Of a DNA stretch of 64,000 bases, positions 1-11,989 are shown piece by piece. The stretch lies in assembly GCA_027704905.1 (NCBI GenBank), contig JANIIK010000499.1, positions 62,001 through 126,000 on the forward strand, given 5' to 3'. Position 1 is the stretch's first letter, and each line of letters starts with the position of its first letter. The position numbers and the translations under genes are program-made. The notes below the pieces were generated by a model. It was not told where the DNA came from and made no database searches. It saw only the letters and a program-made list of their open reading frames with translations. This DNA comes from Muraenolepis orangiensis (taxonomy: Eukaryota > Chordata > Actinopteri > Gadiformes > Muraenolepididae).

Positions 1-3000
1 TTCTTTGCCGCACTCTTGCCCACTTTGGTCCCCTTGTCAGGATTTATCTTGAAAAGGCACCTGTTAAAGACAGTAGAACTGAATGTTATGATCATATCTG
101 TACATTACAAGCATCGGTTTGAGAAATATTTACTGGATGAGGTTTTGTCAAATCTAAAGTGGTCACTAGGCATCACGGTCACACTGGGCAGCAATGCAGC
201 AGGTCCGTTAACAAGAGTAAGACATCACTTTAAGAGCATTGGAGAGCTACAAGTGCCGTCTTGAGAGGTTTGTGTGCAAACCAGGCAGATGAGGTGTCAA
301 CAGTGAGCGGTGTAAAAGCACAGTTAACTGCAATGAACAAAGCAGCCATGAAGACATCTTGTTTATGCATGAAGAAAATCTTAACTTTGTCTACTACACC
401 CCCCCACGGTTGGAAAGCATTGATTTGAAAGGCTACAGAAAGCATCGAAGCGCTGGATTCACACACATTTTGGTGCACAAGAGCAGTTGCGTCTTCCTTG
501 TCCAATTCCATTGTCCTCAGGTTCTGACACATAGCATTTGCTAGTGCTACACCGCTACTTAGTGGTAAAAGTAGATACAGGAAAGCTACATTGTTACTAC
601 ATGGACTTAGAAGAATTATACTTCAAGTCTTACCTCTGTAAGAATTCCAGAGTTGCCCCCAGTTCTGCTGGATAGGTGATGTTGAGGCAGTAGTACGTTA
701 CAAACATCAGTACGAGGGCATCGCCAAAATTTGCAACACTGCCATTTACAATGGTCTGGTCCACTGCCAACATGAAGCGTCCGGCTGTCAGGGGAGAACT
801 CCCTACGATGAACAACATAGGAAAAAGTTGAACATTTAAGTTAAAAGAATAGTCTAACATGACTTTCAAAACCCCACCATGATGAACTGTTGTAAAATAT
901 TTTGCCATTAATTGGCTGAGATGTTCGTACAGTAACAAGAAAATATTTATATCCTTGGTTTTAAACTTATTTTTGAAAATATACTTTTTGAAGTTTTCTA
1001 AATTGTATTTTAAGGACCAGTGTACAAGATTTAGGGGGGATCCATTAGCAACTATTGAATATAATATTCTTTAGTATGTTTTCATTAGCGTATAATGACC
1101 TGAAAGTAAGAATGGTTGTTTTTGTTAGCTTTATATCTACAGAGCATTATCAGGGTTATCAGTTGGTTGCAATTGCTAAACGTCACTACATCCTACACAC
1201 TGGTCCTTTTTAATACTGTTGAAATTATGAAATGCTGTGGCCAATTATGCAAAAATAAATAGAAATCATACCACACGCAACAATGCATGGTGTGCTTGGA
1301 AGTTGATCGACTTCAGATGGCAGACACGTTTCATCAACTGTCAGGATCATCTTGCCCTCGTCTTCCTTGAAATACTTTAAGAGCACCATTAGACATCCAG
1401 GAAGGTCAGCATCAAGATGCTTTGCTTTGGCGATTTCCATGCCTGCAATGATGTCCCCTATTTTGCTTTTGTCATGGGACATGAGGTAAGCAACAACTCT
1501 TCCACATTTACTGGTAACTGCTTCTCTGTCAACATCCATACCAGTGAGTTCCTTGAAGTGAGCCAGCATGCCGCACATCTCAAATAGATATGGCCACTCT
1601 CTCACCAGAACATTGCTTTCCATTCCAGTTATTATGTTGCTTCTCTGGGTGTAGAATGTTGCCACCAATTTCTTCTCAATACTTTTTACTTCCTTGCTTA
1701 CGTTTCTGTGCATGGTCTTTAATTCTTCTTGAATACATTTCTGAGTCTCCACAGTTTCACCTGGTGGCAGCCGCTGTGGTTGCCAGTTTATACAGCCATA
1801 GGTATCAGTCTCATTGTCTTGGTAAGTAGGTCTTCTCCCTCACTTGTGCTGGACGCCTGTCTTTTTAGGTAAAGGGAGGTTTTCCCCCTATTCAGGTTGT
1901 CAATTCTACTCTGCAGCTGCTTGGTAATGGAGTCATAACCGCTACCTACAACTTGATCTTCAATAACATCTCTGAATGACTGAGGATAAGCTGAAACAAT
2001 CTTCCTGGCAATTTCACTAAGATGTTTCTTCCCTGGCGTCGAGGGCGTTGAGGGTGCACTAGAGCTTGAGCTAGACAGCGGAGAGTTGGAGTTGTTTGCA
2101 TATTCACCTGGAGAGGGCACACCAATATATTTACAAATAGTGATTCAATATGTTTTTACATTCACTATTGGCCCTAAACATAATGGCTTATGGGTAGAAT
2201 GAAAATATTTCAGAGTTCAAAGCAAGAGCAAGGATCTACCAGCTACCAAGATATGTTTAGGTGGGGAAGCAGTCTACTTTCTTAGTGATGTGGGTTAGTA
2301 CACACAAAAATAACCTGACCTCTGACCCTTTAGAGACATTACTTTAACCCTTAACAGGCACCCCACAGTTGATATTTATCAGATGGGGTCCCATGTTAAC
2401 GAACACTGCTGTGAAATCCTACTTGTAAACGAGTGGTGTAACGAAAAATAGTAACACATTAATCATCATTATGTGCAGCACTCATCCACTCCACCAGGCT
2501 TATTTTCAAATTTAAATGATAAAGCCTTTTCAATTTAGATATTCATACATCATAGGGCTTTTTAGAGTGATGTACAATACATGATCTCGCTTTATAAATA
2601 TCTGTAATATATATAAGTGGGATTTCGGGGGGGGGGAGGGGGACGACAAGTAATAATGACATTTTGAGACATTTTTATAAATGTATCCAAGACATTTTCT
2701 TACTTGAGGATGAATAGTCTGCATGTCATTACTCTTTCACCTCTGGGTGTGGTTACAGGGCTTTCTGGCTCAGCTCTGGGAGGCGGGTCGGGAATCTTGA
2801 TGGCACCCTTTTCAGCTTGATACAAGACAAATAATACAAATTATGACTCATGTTTTATCATAAAGCTTTTTCAATCCTTATTTTGCAAAACCAAAATATT
2901 ACAATTCAGATTCTCATATGTAGTGTTTTTATTTTTTCACACAAATAAGCATACTTACGTAGAGCTTTAATATGTGCAATCAGTTTTCTAGCTTCTATTG

Positions 3001-3160
3001 GCCTCAGGACACCGACAAGATCTCCCTCCTGGACATATTTCAAGTCTTCCAGGGTTTCCACGCCCAAAGTCTGGAGAGCCTCAGTCAACAGTTAATTTGC
3101 ACTTGAGTTTGGCAGCACAGAGCCAACGAAGCCAACGAGATCAATGTATTCATCATCCAT
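1..3160 (-). pseudogene. SAM-domain multi-copy fish gene, broken, 3' end off window
   Basis: Five exons can be traced by splice sites: 2959-3160, 2741-2815, 1272-2107, 634-802 and 60 to 1 (continues off the left edge). The first encodes MDDEYIDLVGFVGSVLP and then a SAM-like helical segment (TLGVETLEDLKYVQEGDLVG). The third has a Ser/Pro linker, ARKIVSAYPQSF, and a long domain ending VACG. The fourth reads SSPLTAGRFML to TLEFLQR, and the last begins CLFKINPDKGTK. All four junctions keep phase with GT donors and AG acceptors. I recognise the layout as that of a multi-copy teleost family of SAM-domain (samd3-like) proteins of unknown function; this is from memory. Two lesions are visible: an in-frame TAA within the first exon (about 3093) and a one-base frameshift near 1790-1800 where the frame changes into DTYGCINWQP. 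Exon structure means it is not a retrocopy. It follows the finger/core locus at 3.2-5.6 kb on the same strand, and the two may form one transcript. Confidence 0.6.
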
Positions 3161-3199
3161 GACTTAACAAAGAAGAAAAAATGAATCACCATAATTTCT

Positions 3200-5635
3200 T
3201 ATCATTCCCTACTCAGAATCTGCTATGCTATGTTTGAGGGAAATTACTCTAGTTCCACAATGAGCATAATGTGGCAATGGATAGTAATCCAACAACAGCT
3301 CCATGTATGCACCTCATGCCCCCACTTGCTGTGTGAAGCTCATACAGTCCCAGTTCTGGTAAATATGATGAACCATGAGGTGTCACAAGGAAGTACACAT
3401 TCTTATCGTCCATTATTAACATAAGTTCTAGTTGTGCAAACTCTGTTGGCATGCCAGGACCGATGCACAGAAAGAATCTCTTTCTATAGCGTGTGCCTTT
3501 CCACTGTATCTCAGTAGACACTACAAGATCACATTCCCCAGGCAAGCTTGCTTCTACTGCACTGCGTACTGCATCGCTGTACAACTCTGCATGGTAAGGA
3601 GTGGAGTTCTTCACTTGCAAAGTAGGAGCAAAGACGGAACTTGAGTTTAGATATGTCTGCAGAAGTTGGTGGTTATTTTGCAAGTGTCTGGCACACATTT
3701 TTGAAGTTTTGTGTTCTTCGCACACATCTTTTGAAATACGAATGCTTGCTTTCAAATCTCATTGTCCACAATCTTATGAGTGGGCCAAACTTGAGTATCA
3801 AAGCAGGATAGTGGACAACGTAATGGTGCTTTGGTTTGAGTTTATGGTCAGGAAACATCTCTTTTCTTGTCTCTAGATACTTCACAATGAGAACATTGAG
3901 CAAAGCAACTTGAGAGAGAGATATTCTCGGGGCACATATTAATTCCACCAGTTCTTTCAGTTGGACTGTCAGCTGCCGCACCGGATCATCAGTGTCTGTG
4001 ATATTTTCACCTATTATAATAGGAAGGAGCCTCAGGAGAGACCAGTTCTCTGCTGTCTGACCACCTATTTTAACTCCCTTTTCAGCAACCGGTGAGGAAG
4101 TAGAACTGGCATCAGATCCATGATAGCTAAACTGTTGGATTCTCCGATTAAGCTGACTGTAGGTGAAAAATTTCTCAAGTCATATGCCACAATTCCTTCA
4201 AATACATCATGAGCAATACAATGTGGGAGGCCAGGCTGACAAATGTAAGGTAAAGTAGGTGAGGGAATTTAGAACTGAATCAAATTTCAATCCCCTGCTT
4301 TGTGCCAGTTCACCACTTTGTAGCGCTTCTACTGCCTCATTGTAGTTTTGCACTGTTCGGTGTGGGGCACCTTTTTGAAAATCATGGAGCTCACTTCTGG
4401 TTACAAGGCAGTATCTACAGAAGTAAGTCGAGGTACTGAAATTCTCAGTGAAACCTCCAATATTGTGAGACCCCAAATTATCTCCAGCAATGCAGAAAAC
4501 TGTTGCCTTAACAACATGCCCAGATATCACAAGCCCATTTGTCTCCAGTTTCTTGATATCTGACAGCATTGTGGAGAACACTTTATCTTGGCCAAAATTT
4601 TTAAAATCTACCTCTGGACTGGAACGACACTAGAACGATAAAACGGGTCGAAGTTGGCGAGTAAAGTAAACCCCAAGTATCTTGTATTTTTTTTTTGCAG
4701 ACCCAAGAGGATTAACAATCTCAAAGGCATCCTAATATGACAGTATGAGTTGTAGAGTTATACCTGACTCATAAACAGTGCATTACTCTTGTATACAGAG
4801 CCATCTCTCACAACATTTACAACGTGTGCAGAAGTGTCATCTACAGACTTGGTACATTCTTGCCACACAATGGTCTTTAAGCAAAGCCTCCAACGTCTTT
4901 TATAGGGATATACTGAGCAATCGTTCCTTTCGATTTTCATCAATGCCCAAACTAATAGCTTGAGGGTGCACATAAGAGAAGTTTGGCTGAAAATATTGCC
5001 TTCTCAAATGCTCACTAGAGAGTGCAGGGCTACAGGATGCATGCAAACGAGTGTCATTTAGACTTGTCAAAACATCTTTGATTTCTGACTCAAGTTGGTA
5101 TAAGCTTGCGAGGCACCTTAATTTTACTTCTTGTGTACTGATGACACACACCATTGAGACAGTTTACTTCTTCCACAATCATCTGAATAGTGGAGGAAGG
5201 TACAAGGTATTTGGCCTGCAACTTCATGTAAAACATACACACATTTCTCATATATAACCCTTTCATATCTGCTGGGTCCAGGGTATCCTCAGGCTCATCA
5301 TGTACAAAGCTTACATCCAACTGACTTTCAGCAACAGAGGCCTGGCTAGGCACAGAATGAACAAAATGCATAGTCGATACTTGCACAGATGTAGCATTTT
5401 TATGCTTTCTAGAAATGTGTGCAGTAAAAGAGGACCTCAATGAAAAGGCTTTGCCACAACCTTTGAATGGGCACTGCACTTCTTCTTTCTTTGAAACATG
5501 AGCCTTCAAATTATCTAAAAGATCTTTCAGATCAACGCATTGTTTCTGGCAATGCCGATATTCACATTTCAGTGGACCCTGTATTGTTTCACATTGTGAC
5601 ACAGATGACTGTCTATGGTGGCGATAAATGTGACT
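3200..5635 (-). pseudogene. C2H2 finger plus transposase-like core, frameshifted relic
   Basis: Reading 5' to 3' on the minus strand: a C2H2 finger (CPFKGCGKAFSLRSSFTAH, about 5475-5405), an acidic linker, then a long core with DAFEIVNPLGSAKKK (about 4720), SDIKKLETNGLVISGHVV (about 4560), CRYCLVTRSEL (about 4400), FGPLIRLWTMRFESKHSYFK (about 3780-3720) and a C-terminal part ending near 3200. The coding frame changes several times, at about 5150, 4640, 4220 and 3330, so the gene is dead. I recognise the core as a multi-copy teleost family that behaves like a transposase, but I cannot assign a superfamily. A diverged second copy of the same core lies at 22.04-22.49 kb, again upstream of SAM-family sequence, which argues that core and SAM gene travel or are organised together. 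Confidence 0.5.
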
Positions 5636-5830
5636 TTTAAAATAATTGTATTTTTGGAACTTTCATTTGCACCCAACTATACAACATGCATATTGACCAT
5701 GTGCTTAATTTTTGTGTAATCCTTGATGATTTACATACCCTTTCACTGTTTTTAATGAAATGCCACATGTATGTCATGTGAAAGCTTTTATACCACTTGT
5801 CATATTAAAAACTATGCAACGAGTCTTACT

Positions 5831-5998
5831 TTAGCTTGAAGACTTCTGGATGAAGTCTCCAACTTCATAGCGCATAGTTTCCAGGCAGCCAACAGCATAG
5901 GGGGAAAAGAGACAAGACAAATCTTTGATTGTTCCTTGAACTTTTACAGTGTGACCATTTAGTAGCTTAAACCAACCTGTCTGATTGACTGGGAGCTC
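5831..5998 (-). pseudogene. Coding-like terminal exon, unassigned
   Basis: A 56-codon open stretch on the minus strand starts after a polypyrimidine tract and AAAG acceptor-like site and ends in TAA at 5833-5831. It reads ELPVNQTGWFKLLNGHTV onward and ends GDFIQKSSS. It has no start codon of its own, so it looks like a last exon of an upstream gene related to the neighbouring locus. I do not recognise the domain. Confidence 0.3.
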
Positions 5999-6168
5999 TT
6001 TAAAAAAAAAAAATCATCATTCCATTACCATATGTCATACACCACTAAATCTGGCCATGTTCAGAGTAAACTAAAATAAGTTTAAATTATTTCAACAATG
6101 TTCACCTATGGAATTACGTATTGAGTATTTTTGCATAAAACCAAACTGTAAAGCAACATTAAATGTAA

Positions 6169-6567
6169 TGTAGTGACCACTTGTCCTTTTGTTAAAACAC
6201 GAAGTTTCCCTAATGTGTGTGTCACTCTTGGACAGACTGAAACGTTCTTGACGCTTGTTGCAGATGGAAGAATATAATGTCCACTCCAGGTTTGTTTGGG
6301 TTTGAAATTAAAGATGATTTATTTTCCTCTTTACAGAGATTCAGAAAACTTGCAATGTAATTAAATAGACAAAATAACACTCCCGTACGCAAGCAAGGTC
6401 TAAAGACTGTATGCTTCTCAGTCTGTCACGCCCCCTAGCGTGACGCACCTCTCCTTATATAGATACCTGCAGGGGATTGAGTACACTGCAGCCATTAGTA
6501 GACACACACCACCTGGTAAGGCCAATAAATAAATAAATAAATAGAATATAAAGAATTGGCTCCTACA
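6169..6567 (-). repeat. 3' LTR of BEL/Pao element
   Basis: Downstream LTR of the minus-strand element, 399 bp. It is 4 bp longer than its partner because of one extra aaat unit in the stretch near 6525-6542. On the coding strand it is preceded by a purine-rich run (complement of ccggcccct, 6571-6579), a plausible polypurine tract. Confidence 0.92.
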
Positions 6568-6697
6568 TAACCGGCCCCTAATTGTATTTTGGGGCAACAA
6601 AAACAATTATAATATACACTGTATCTTAAAGGAGCCTATAAACATTTCATTAACTTAGGTGTGGTACTCACCAAAGATTGGCGATATCATCATGCCA

Positions 6698-8033
6698 TCA
6701 TTCATCAGCTGAAGCAAGGAGCCTTCCCTCCTCACATTCTAGCAGCAGGCAGATCTTGGTTATGGGCCTCACTAGGACATTGGTCTGTGTTTTGACCTTT
6801 ACAGCTCGCACCAATCCTTTAGAATCCGCCATAACTTCAAGCACTCTTCCCAAGATCCAAGAGCCACGTGGAGCACAGGGGTCCACTACCATAACCACAT
6901 CTCCAGGTGTAAAGCTTCTCCTCTGTTTGCACCATTTCTGCCTTTCTTGCAGGAGAGGCAAGTATTCCTGGCACCAGCGCTTCCAAAATAAATCGGACAT
7001 GTACTGCACCTGTTTCCATCGGCGTCTCACGTACAGGTCATTCTTGTCAAAGACTCCAGGTGGCAGTATGGGCTTGGTGTTCAGGAGTAAGATGTGGTTG
7101 GGGGTAAGAGGCTCTAGGTCTTGTGGATCATTAGAGACAGTAGTGATTGGGCGGCTGTTTAGGATGGCTTCCACTTCGCATAACAGTCTGTAGTCCCTCA
7201 TCATCTAGAGTCTGCTGTTTTAAAACAGAATGGAGCACTTGCCTTACAGACTTTATGAGTCGCTCCCACACTCCTCCATGGTGGGATGCTCCTGGGGGGT
7301 TGAAACTCCACTGTATTCCTTTTTGAAGCAAAGCTCCTTGAATCCGTTGCTGGTTCAGTGTAGCAAGGGCTTCTTTCAATTCTCTCTGAGCCCCAACAAA
7401 ATTAGTTCCATTGTCGGATCTGATGTGTTTCACTTGTCCTCTTCTACAAATGAAACGTCTCAAGGCATTAAGACATGAGTCTGTGTCGAGGGAGTTGGCC
7501 ACTTCAATGTGCACAGCTCTACTAGTCATGCAAGTGAATAGCACTCCATACCTCTTCAAGATGGTTCGTCCTCTTTTACTTTCAATAGGGCCAAAATAAT
7601 CCACGCCAACATTGGAAAATGGAGGCAAGTCTGGCTCGAGCCTTTCCTGTGGCAAATCGGCCATCTTTTGCTCTCCAATTCTGGCCCTTTGCCGTCTGCA
7701 TACAACACATTCCCCTATTATTTTTCTTGCTGCAGAATTGGCCTTGATTATCCAATGTTTTTTCCTCAGTTCAGAGAGGATGTGGTTTCTTCCTCCATGT
7801 CCAGTTTTGTCATGTATGTGCCTGAGAATGAGTGTGGATACGTGAGAATGTTTTGGGAGTATGACAGGGAATTTACTCTCTTCTGGCATAGCTGCCCTAC
7901 TCAGACGTCCTCCCACTCTGAGCACACCATCCTTGAACACTGGGTCAAGCTTGTAGATGTTACTTGCCTTTTTGACACCAGATGTCCCCATTTGCAAGGT
8001 TGTCATTTCCTCTGGAAAGTATTGCTTTTGCAT
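6698..8033 (-). pseudogene. BEL/Pao integrase region, frameshifted
   Basis: The frame at 8033-7131 has the integrase zinc-binding H2C2 motif (HIHDKTGHGGRNHILSEL, then CVVCRRQRA), followed by the catalytic core: NVGVDYFGPI, then IRSDNGTNFVGA, then NPPGASHHGGVWERL (the DDE residues). A frame change near 7200 leads to 7204-6698, which holds the C-terminal DUF5641-like domain (EAILNSRPIT, PGDVVMVVD, WILGRVLEV). The family joins element cDNA to host DNA. The single frameshift would truncate the C-terminal domain. Confidence 0.85.
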
Positions 8034-8062
8034 TTGACAGATGATTGCATTTTCTGCCTTCT

Positions 8063-9344
8063 TTAGATCCTCCAGAGTAACTGTCCACCCAATGTGGTTT
8101 TGACATTCGTCATCTGGCTGGTTGAATCTTCAACACTTTTCAAAAACTGTTTGTCCTCTATTGACATTTCCTTTTTGTCCTCATAGGATTTTTCAACAAA
8201 GTCAGTATTGTACTGTGTGACCAGTAAGTCCTGAAGGTCAACTACTGAAATCCTGTTGATAGAGACTGAAGATGTATTGTTGGCCTTTGTACCTCCTCCT
8301 CTTAATGGACCATTGACCACCCATCCTAGCAGTGTCCTTACTGCATATGGGCCTTCTCCTTGGCTGTTGATGACCTGTTGTGGTTCCATTACCTTATGTG
8401 CATTTGTGCCAATCAGCAAGCCAATGTCTGCATCTATGGTGGGGAGTCTGATGTTTTTGAGGTATGGCCACTTGGATATATCTGACTGGTTGGGAATGTT
8501 ACCTTCTGTAACAGGCATGGTTTTCTGGGTGTAAAATTCTGGGAGGGCTATAAAGTTGTTGCCATGAAGCTCACTCACCTCCAAACCGGTTACTATGTGA
8601 CTACTGACAGTCTTTTCTTGACCCATGGTATGGAGAAGGATGTTGGTTCTTTTTCCTCTTATATTCAGCTGATGCATGAGACTATTTGTGCAAAATGAGG
8701 CTGAACTGCCAGGGTCAAGGAATGCATAGGTTTGGATAATCTGATTTCCTTTGCTGGATTTGACTAACAGGCACAATAGCTAGCACACACTCCTCTTCAC
8801 CGGCCCAAATATGCCCACATGCTTTGGGAGACGCACTGGCCTGTGCCGTTTCAGACATTTCAGTTGTTTCTGATGTTCCTTTCCGCTTTCCTATATGAAG
8901 CACAGTTGGATGGTTTTGTTTGCACTCTTTACATGTTAAGCGTTTATGGCAATTGTTGCTCATGTGTCCTTGTACAAGACATCCAAAACATATTCCCCTT
9001 TCTTTCAGAAACATGATTTTGTCTCTGTGCAACTTCTTCCTGAATTGATGACATGCATCCATTGTATGGGCACCTGAACAGAACAGGCAGAAAAGTTTGT
9101 TTGCAGCTTGGGAGCTGTCCTGTGACTGGGGTGACTGGGAATTATAGTCCATGTTGGTTATGCTGGTGGCAAAGCTGCTGCCAGTGGCTTTTGCCCTTTT
9201 GAATATGGTTGGTTTCTGAACTTTTGGGGTAGTTGGGTCCTGAATGTTGCCAAATACAGGGTCTGTAAGGATCTTCACTTGGTATTCAAGGAACCTGACC
9301 AGGTCACAAAATCTTACTTTGCCGTTATGCTTTTCCTGTAGCAC
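8063..9344 (-). pseudogene. BEL/Pao zinc knuckle and protease region, frameshifted
   Basis: Two overlapping frames. The first (9344-8715) carries cysteine-rich zinc knuckles, including CLFCSGAHTMDACHQFRKK and CFGCLVQGHMSNNCHKR. The second (8776-8063) carries a DUF1758-type retropepsin with the active-site-like segment AFLDPGSSASFCTNS; Asp is followed by Pro-Gly-Ser, as in BEL proteases where DSGS/DPGS replaces DTG. After the protease comes GYAVRTLLGWVVNGP-type sequence (GPYAVRTLLGWVVNGPL), the pre-RT region. Reading stops at the deletion junction that removes the RT. Confidence 0.8.
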
Positions 9345-10888
9345 AGACTTCAGATCTCCATTTCTCTCTGATTTTATATGGCAACTTGGTGACCAGAGCC
9401 TTTAGATTGGAAGACAAGTCAAGTTCCTCCATATAAGTTATTTCCTCCATTGCATTACAGCACCCTCTTAAATATAAAGCAAATGCCTCCAAAGCTTTAG
9501 GATCCTCAGGCTTGATAGAAGACCATGACAGGGCCTTTTCTATATAAGCATTAGCGATCTTGAATTCATTGCCATAATGCTCTTGGAGGAGCTCCTTAGC
9601 TCTACGATATCCCCTCTCTGGTTCCATATATAGACATGTTCTGATAAGTTCCCTAGACTGCCCCCTAGTGTACTGTTCCAAATAGTACAACCTGTCTCTT
9701 CCAGAGAACGTTTTGGCTTCAATGAAATGCTCAAAAGCCCTCATAAATGATCTGTATTCAACTGGATCACCTTCAAATACCTTGATGTCCTTTCTAGGCA
9801 AAGAGGAATGATGAGATTGCTTGACAAGAGAGGCAGTAATCTCATTTTGCTTTTCTAAGATACTGTAGAGAGTTGCATCATGCACTGGGGCTTGTTGTTT
9901 GGGCATTTTAAAGTCATCCTTTAATTGTGTAACATGTGATTGGGTTGGTTTAGAGGTTTTGTCCTGCATTGAGAAAAGTAGTTTGTCAGGCTGTGTGCCA
10001 CCATATTGTTTTTGAATATAATATTCTGTTGGTTTAGGTGGCGGTCCCTGGGGATATGAGCGGTATTGCGGTTCCTTTGGGCGCACACTTTGTGTATTGG
10101 TAGTGCTCCTATGCACTGGTTCCTTTTCGGGCAACTTGTGTATTTCGCCCCCTTTATCAAAATATTCATTCATTCCATCCCTTGTTGGTGGAGGTGCGCT
10201 TTGAGTTTGAACATGACTTGGTGTTTCCACAATGGTAAGAACATTGATTTTAGCAGTGGCCGCATCCAACTCAGCCTGCACACTTAGTGTTTCCTTTCTT
10301 ATTTGCTCCATTTCTTTAAGGAGTTTCCCCTCTTCCTCCTCCAACACCTGTTTATGCCTTTAATTTTGCAATTGCAGCAGCCTTTTCGGCTTCTGCACAT
10401 ATGCGAGCAGAAGACACAGCTGAGTGCGAGCTGCTTCTAGACCTGCTTGACACATTCGAACCTGAGCTGTGCTTGGATGATCTCCAGGCAATAACAGACG
10501 CGCTGTCACCAAGAGCAATGCACTCATCAGACCTGGTTGTGGGTCCAGACATCCATTCCGTAACAACATCAATAAAGTCATTACTGCTGCACATTTTTGA
10601 TTGAAACCATTTCTCACTTTCATTTATTTCATCGGACTCATTGAGCAGCGTATGATATGACAAGTGAGCATCTTTAAAAGCGTCCAACAGTGTTTTGTAC
10701 TTGGCTCTGTTTTCCTCCAATTCCTCTGTATACATGTTGTCCTTCATTAGTTCCTTTATAATGTTCTTTCTCCGTGTAAGTTGACAGACGTGTTCCTCGT
10801 CCCTTTCATGGGAAACTTCAACTTCGGGTTCACTCGCGGTAAACCTCGCAACATTTGATTCTGTTGTTCCATCCATTTCTTGATCCAT
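9325..10888 (-). pseudogene. BEL/Pao gag region, frameshifted
   Basis: The gag-like product starts at 10888 (MDQEMDGTTE) with an acidic, coiled-coil-prone N terminus containing RRKNIIKELMKDN. A frame change near 10350-10360 leads into a second coiled coil (LEEEEGKLLKEMEQI). The DUF1759-type domain typical of BEL gag follows: FEGDPVEYRSFMRAFEHFI, then DRLYYLEQYTRGQSREL and YGNEFKIANAYIEKAL. The family assembles particles that package the element's RNA. The frame is lost again near 9330, where coding continues in the overlapping reading frame. Confidence 0.8.
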
Positions 10889-11348
10889 TTGCAGTTCCTC
10901 AACTGCTCAACATGTTACTCAACATGAATACATACAAGGCAGTACAAGCACACTCTTATATGGGTCCAATCCATTCCAAAAGATTCCATTCCGTTTTATT
11001 GCATTTCGGATAGCAAGGGTGGGGGTTTAGCGCACCTTCTAATTATGCAGCTGCCATGAAATCAATTAATGTCAGTTAATGCGCATCAAATGTCACTTTT
11101 CTTTGCTCCTATATGAACTCCAAGTCCTCCTTTAACGAATTAATCCATTTATTTCATGTGTCAGCTCATATGATTTCTTCATTATGATTTAAACAAAATT
11201 GTATTTACCGCTGCGTTGCAACGCACCACCACGCCACTTTCTTTGTCCTCTTTTGTTCTCAGCCACCCTGTCCTCGCCCAAACAGATGGCTATTTCCTGA
11301 TATCCATTCCTTCCAAAGGTGTTTCTCCAAAGCGAGTCTTTAGACTAC

Positions 11349-11743
11349 TGTAGTGACCACTTGTCCTTTTGTTAAAACACGAAGTTTCCCTAATGTGTGT
11401 GTCACTCTTGGACAGACTGAAACGTTCTTGACGCTTGTTGCAGATGGAAGAATATAATGTCCACTCCAGGTTTGTTTGGGTTTGAAATTAAAGATGATTT
11501 ATTTTCCTCTTTACAGAGATTCAGAAAACTTGCAATGTAATTAAATAGACAAAATAACACTCCCGTACGCAAGCAAGGTCTAAAGACTGTATGCTTCTCA
11601 GTCTGTCACGCCCCCTAGCGTGACGCACCTCTCCTTATATAGAGACCTGCAGGGGGTTGAGTACACTGCAGCCATTAGTAGACACACACCACCTGGTACG
11701 GCCAATAAATAAATGAATAGAATATAAAGAATTGGCTCCTACA
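11349..11743 (-). repeat. 5' LTR of BEL/Pao element
   Basis: This is the upstream LTR with respect to the element's coding strand, about 395 bp. In minus orientation it contains a TATA-like box (complement of cttatatag near 11635). It matches 6169-6567 almost base for base. Confidence 0.92.
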
Positions 11744-11756
11744 TGTAACGTTAGCC

Positions 11757-11945
11757 TGTCGTTAGCTATCCGTCAATATATACCTAATATCCTTCAATAT
11801 AGACCAAATATCCGTCAATATAGACCTAATATCCGTCAATGTAGACCAAATATCCGTCAATATAGACCTTGTATCCGTCAATATAGTCCTTGTATCCCTC
11901 AATATAGAACTAATATCGGTCCATATGACCCGTCAGTATAGGCCT
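11757..11945. repeat. 21-bp minisatellite, about eight copies
   Basis: Imperfect tandem units of 21 bp based on tccgtcaatatagacctaata. Because 21 is a multiple of three, one frame stays open and reads a seven-residue repeat (RQYRPNI), but there is no sign that it is translated. It directly follows the TGTAA target duplication of the BEL element. Confidence 0.85.
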
Positions 11946-11989
11946 AATAGCCTAATAGCGGGTAGAGGCTATGAGGTAGCCTCACCACG

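Larger units (their letters stand above)
6169..11743 (-). mobile_element. BEL/Pao LTR retrotransposon lacking RT and RNase H
   Basis: The element is 5575 bp with LTRs at 6169-6567 and 11349-11743. Both LTRs begin TG and end CA, and the element is flanked by a perfect 5-bp target duplication TGTAA (6164-6168 and 11744-11748). Coding order on the minus strand is gag, zinc knuckle, BEL-type aspartic protease region, then zinc-binding integrase domain, integrase core and C-terminal DUF5641-like domain. Protease and integrase sequence meet directly near 8110-8060, so the whole reverse transcriptase and RNase H region is absent. Several frameshifts interrupt the remaining ORFs. The LTRs differ at only about four positions plus a short tetranucleotide-repeat length change, which indicates recent insertion. 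The element cannot have transposed alone in this form. Confidence 0.92.

Noticed and set aside
230..532. 100-codon minus-strand frame that looked like an exon of the SAM gene
   Set aside because: Phase does not fit the donor at 633. The exon beginning at position 60 fits both phase and sequence, so this frame lies in an intron.
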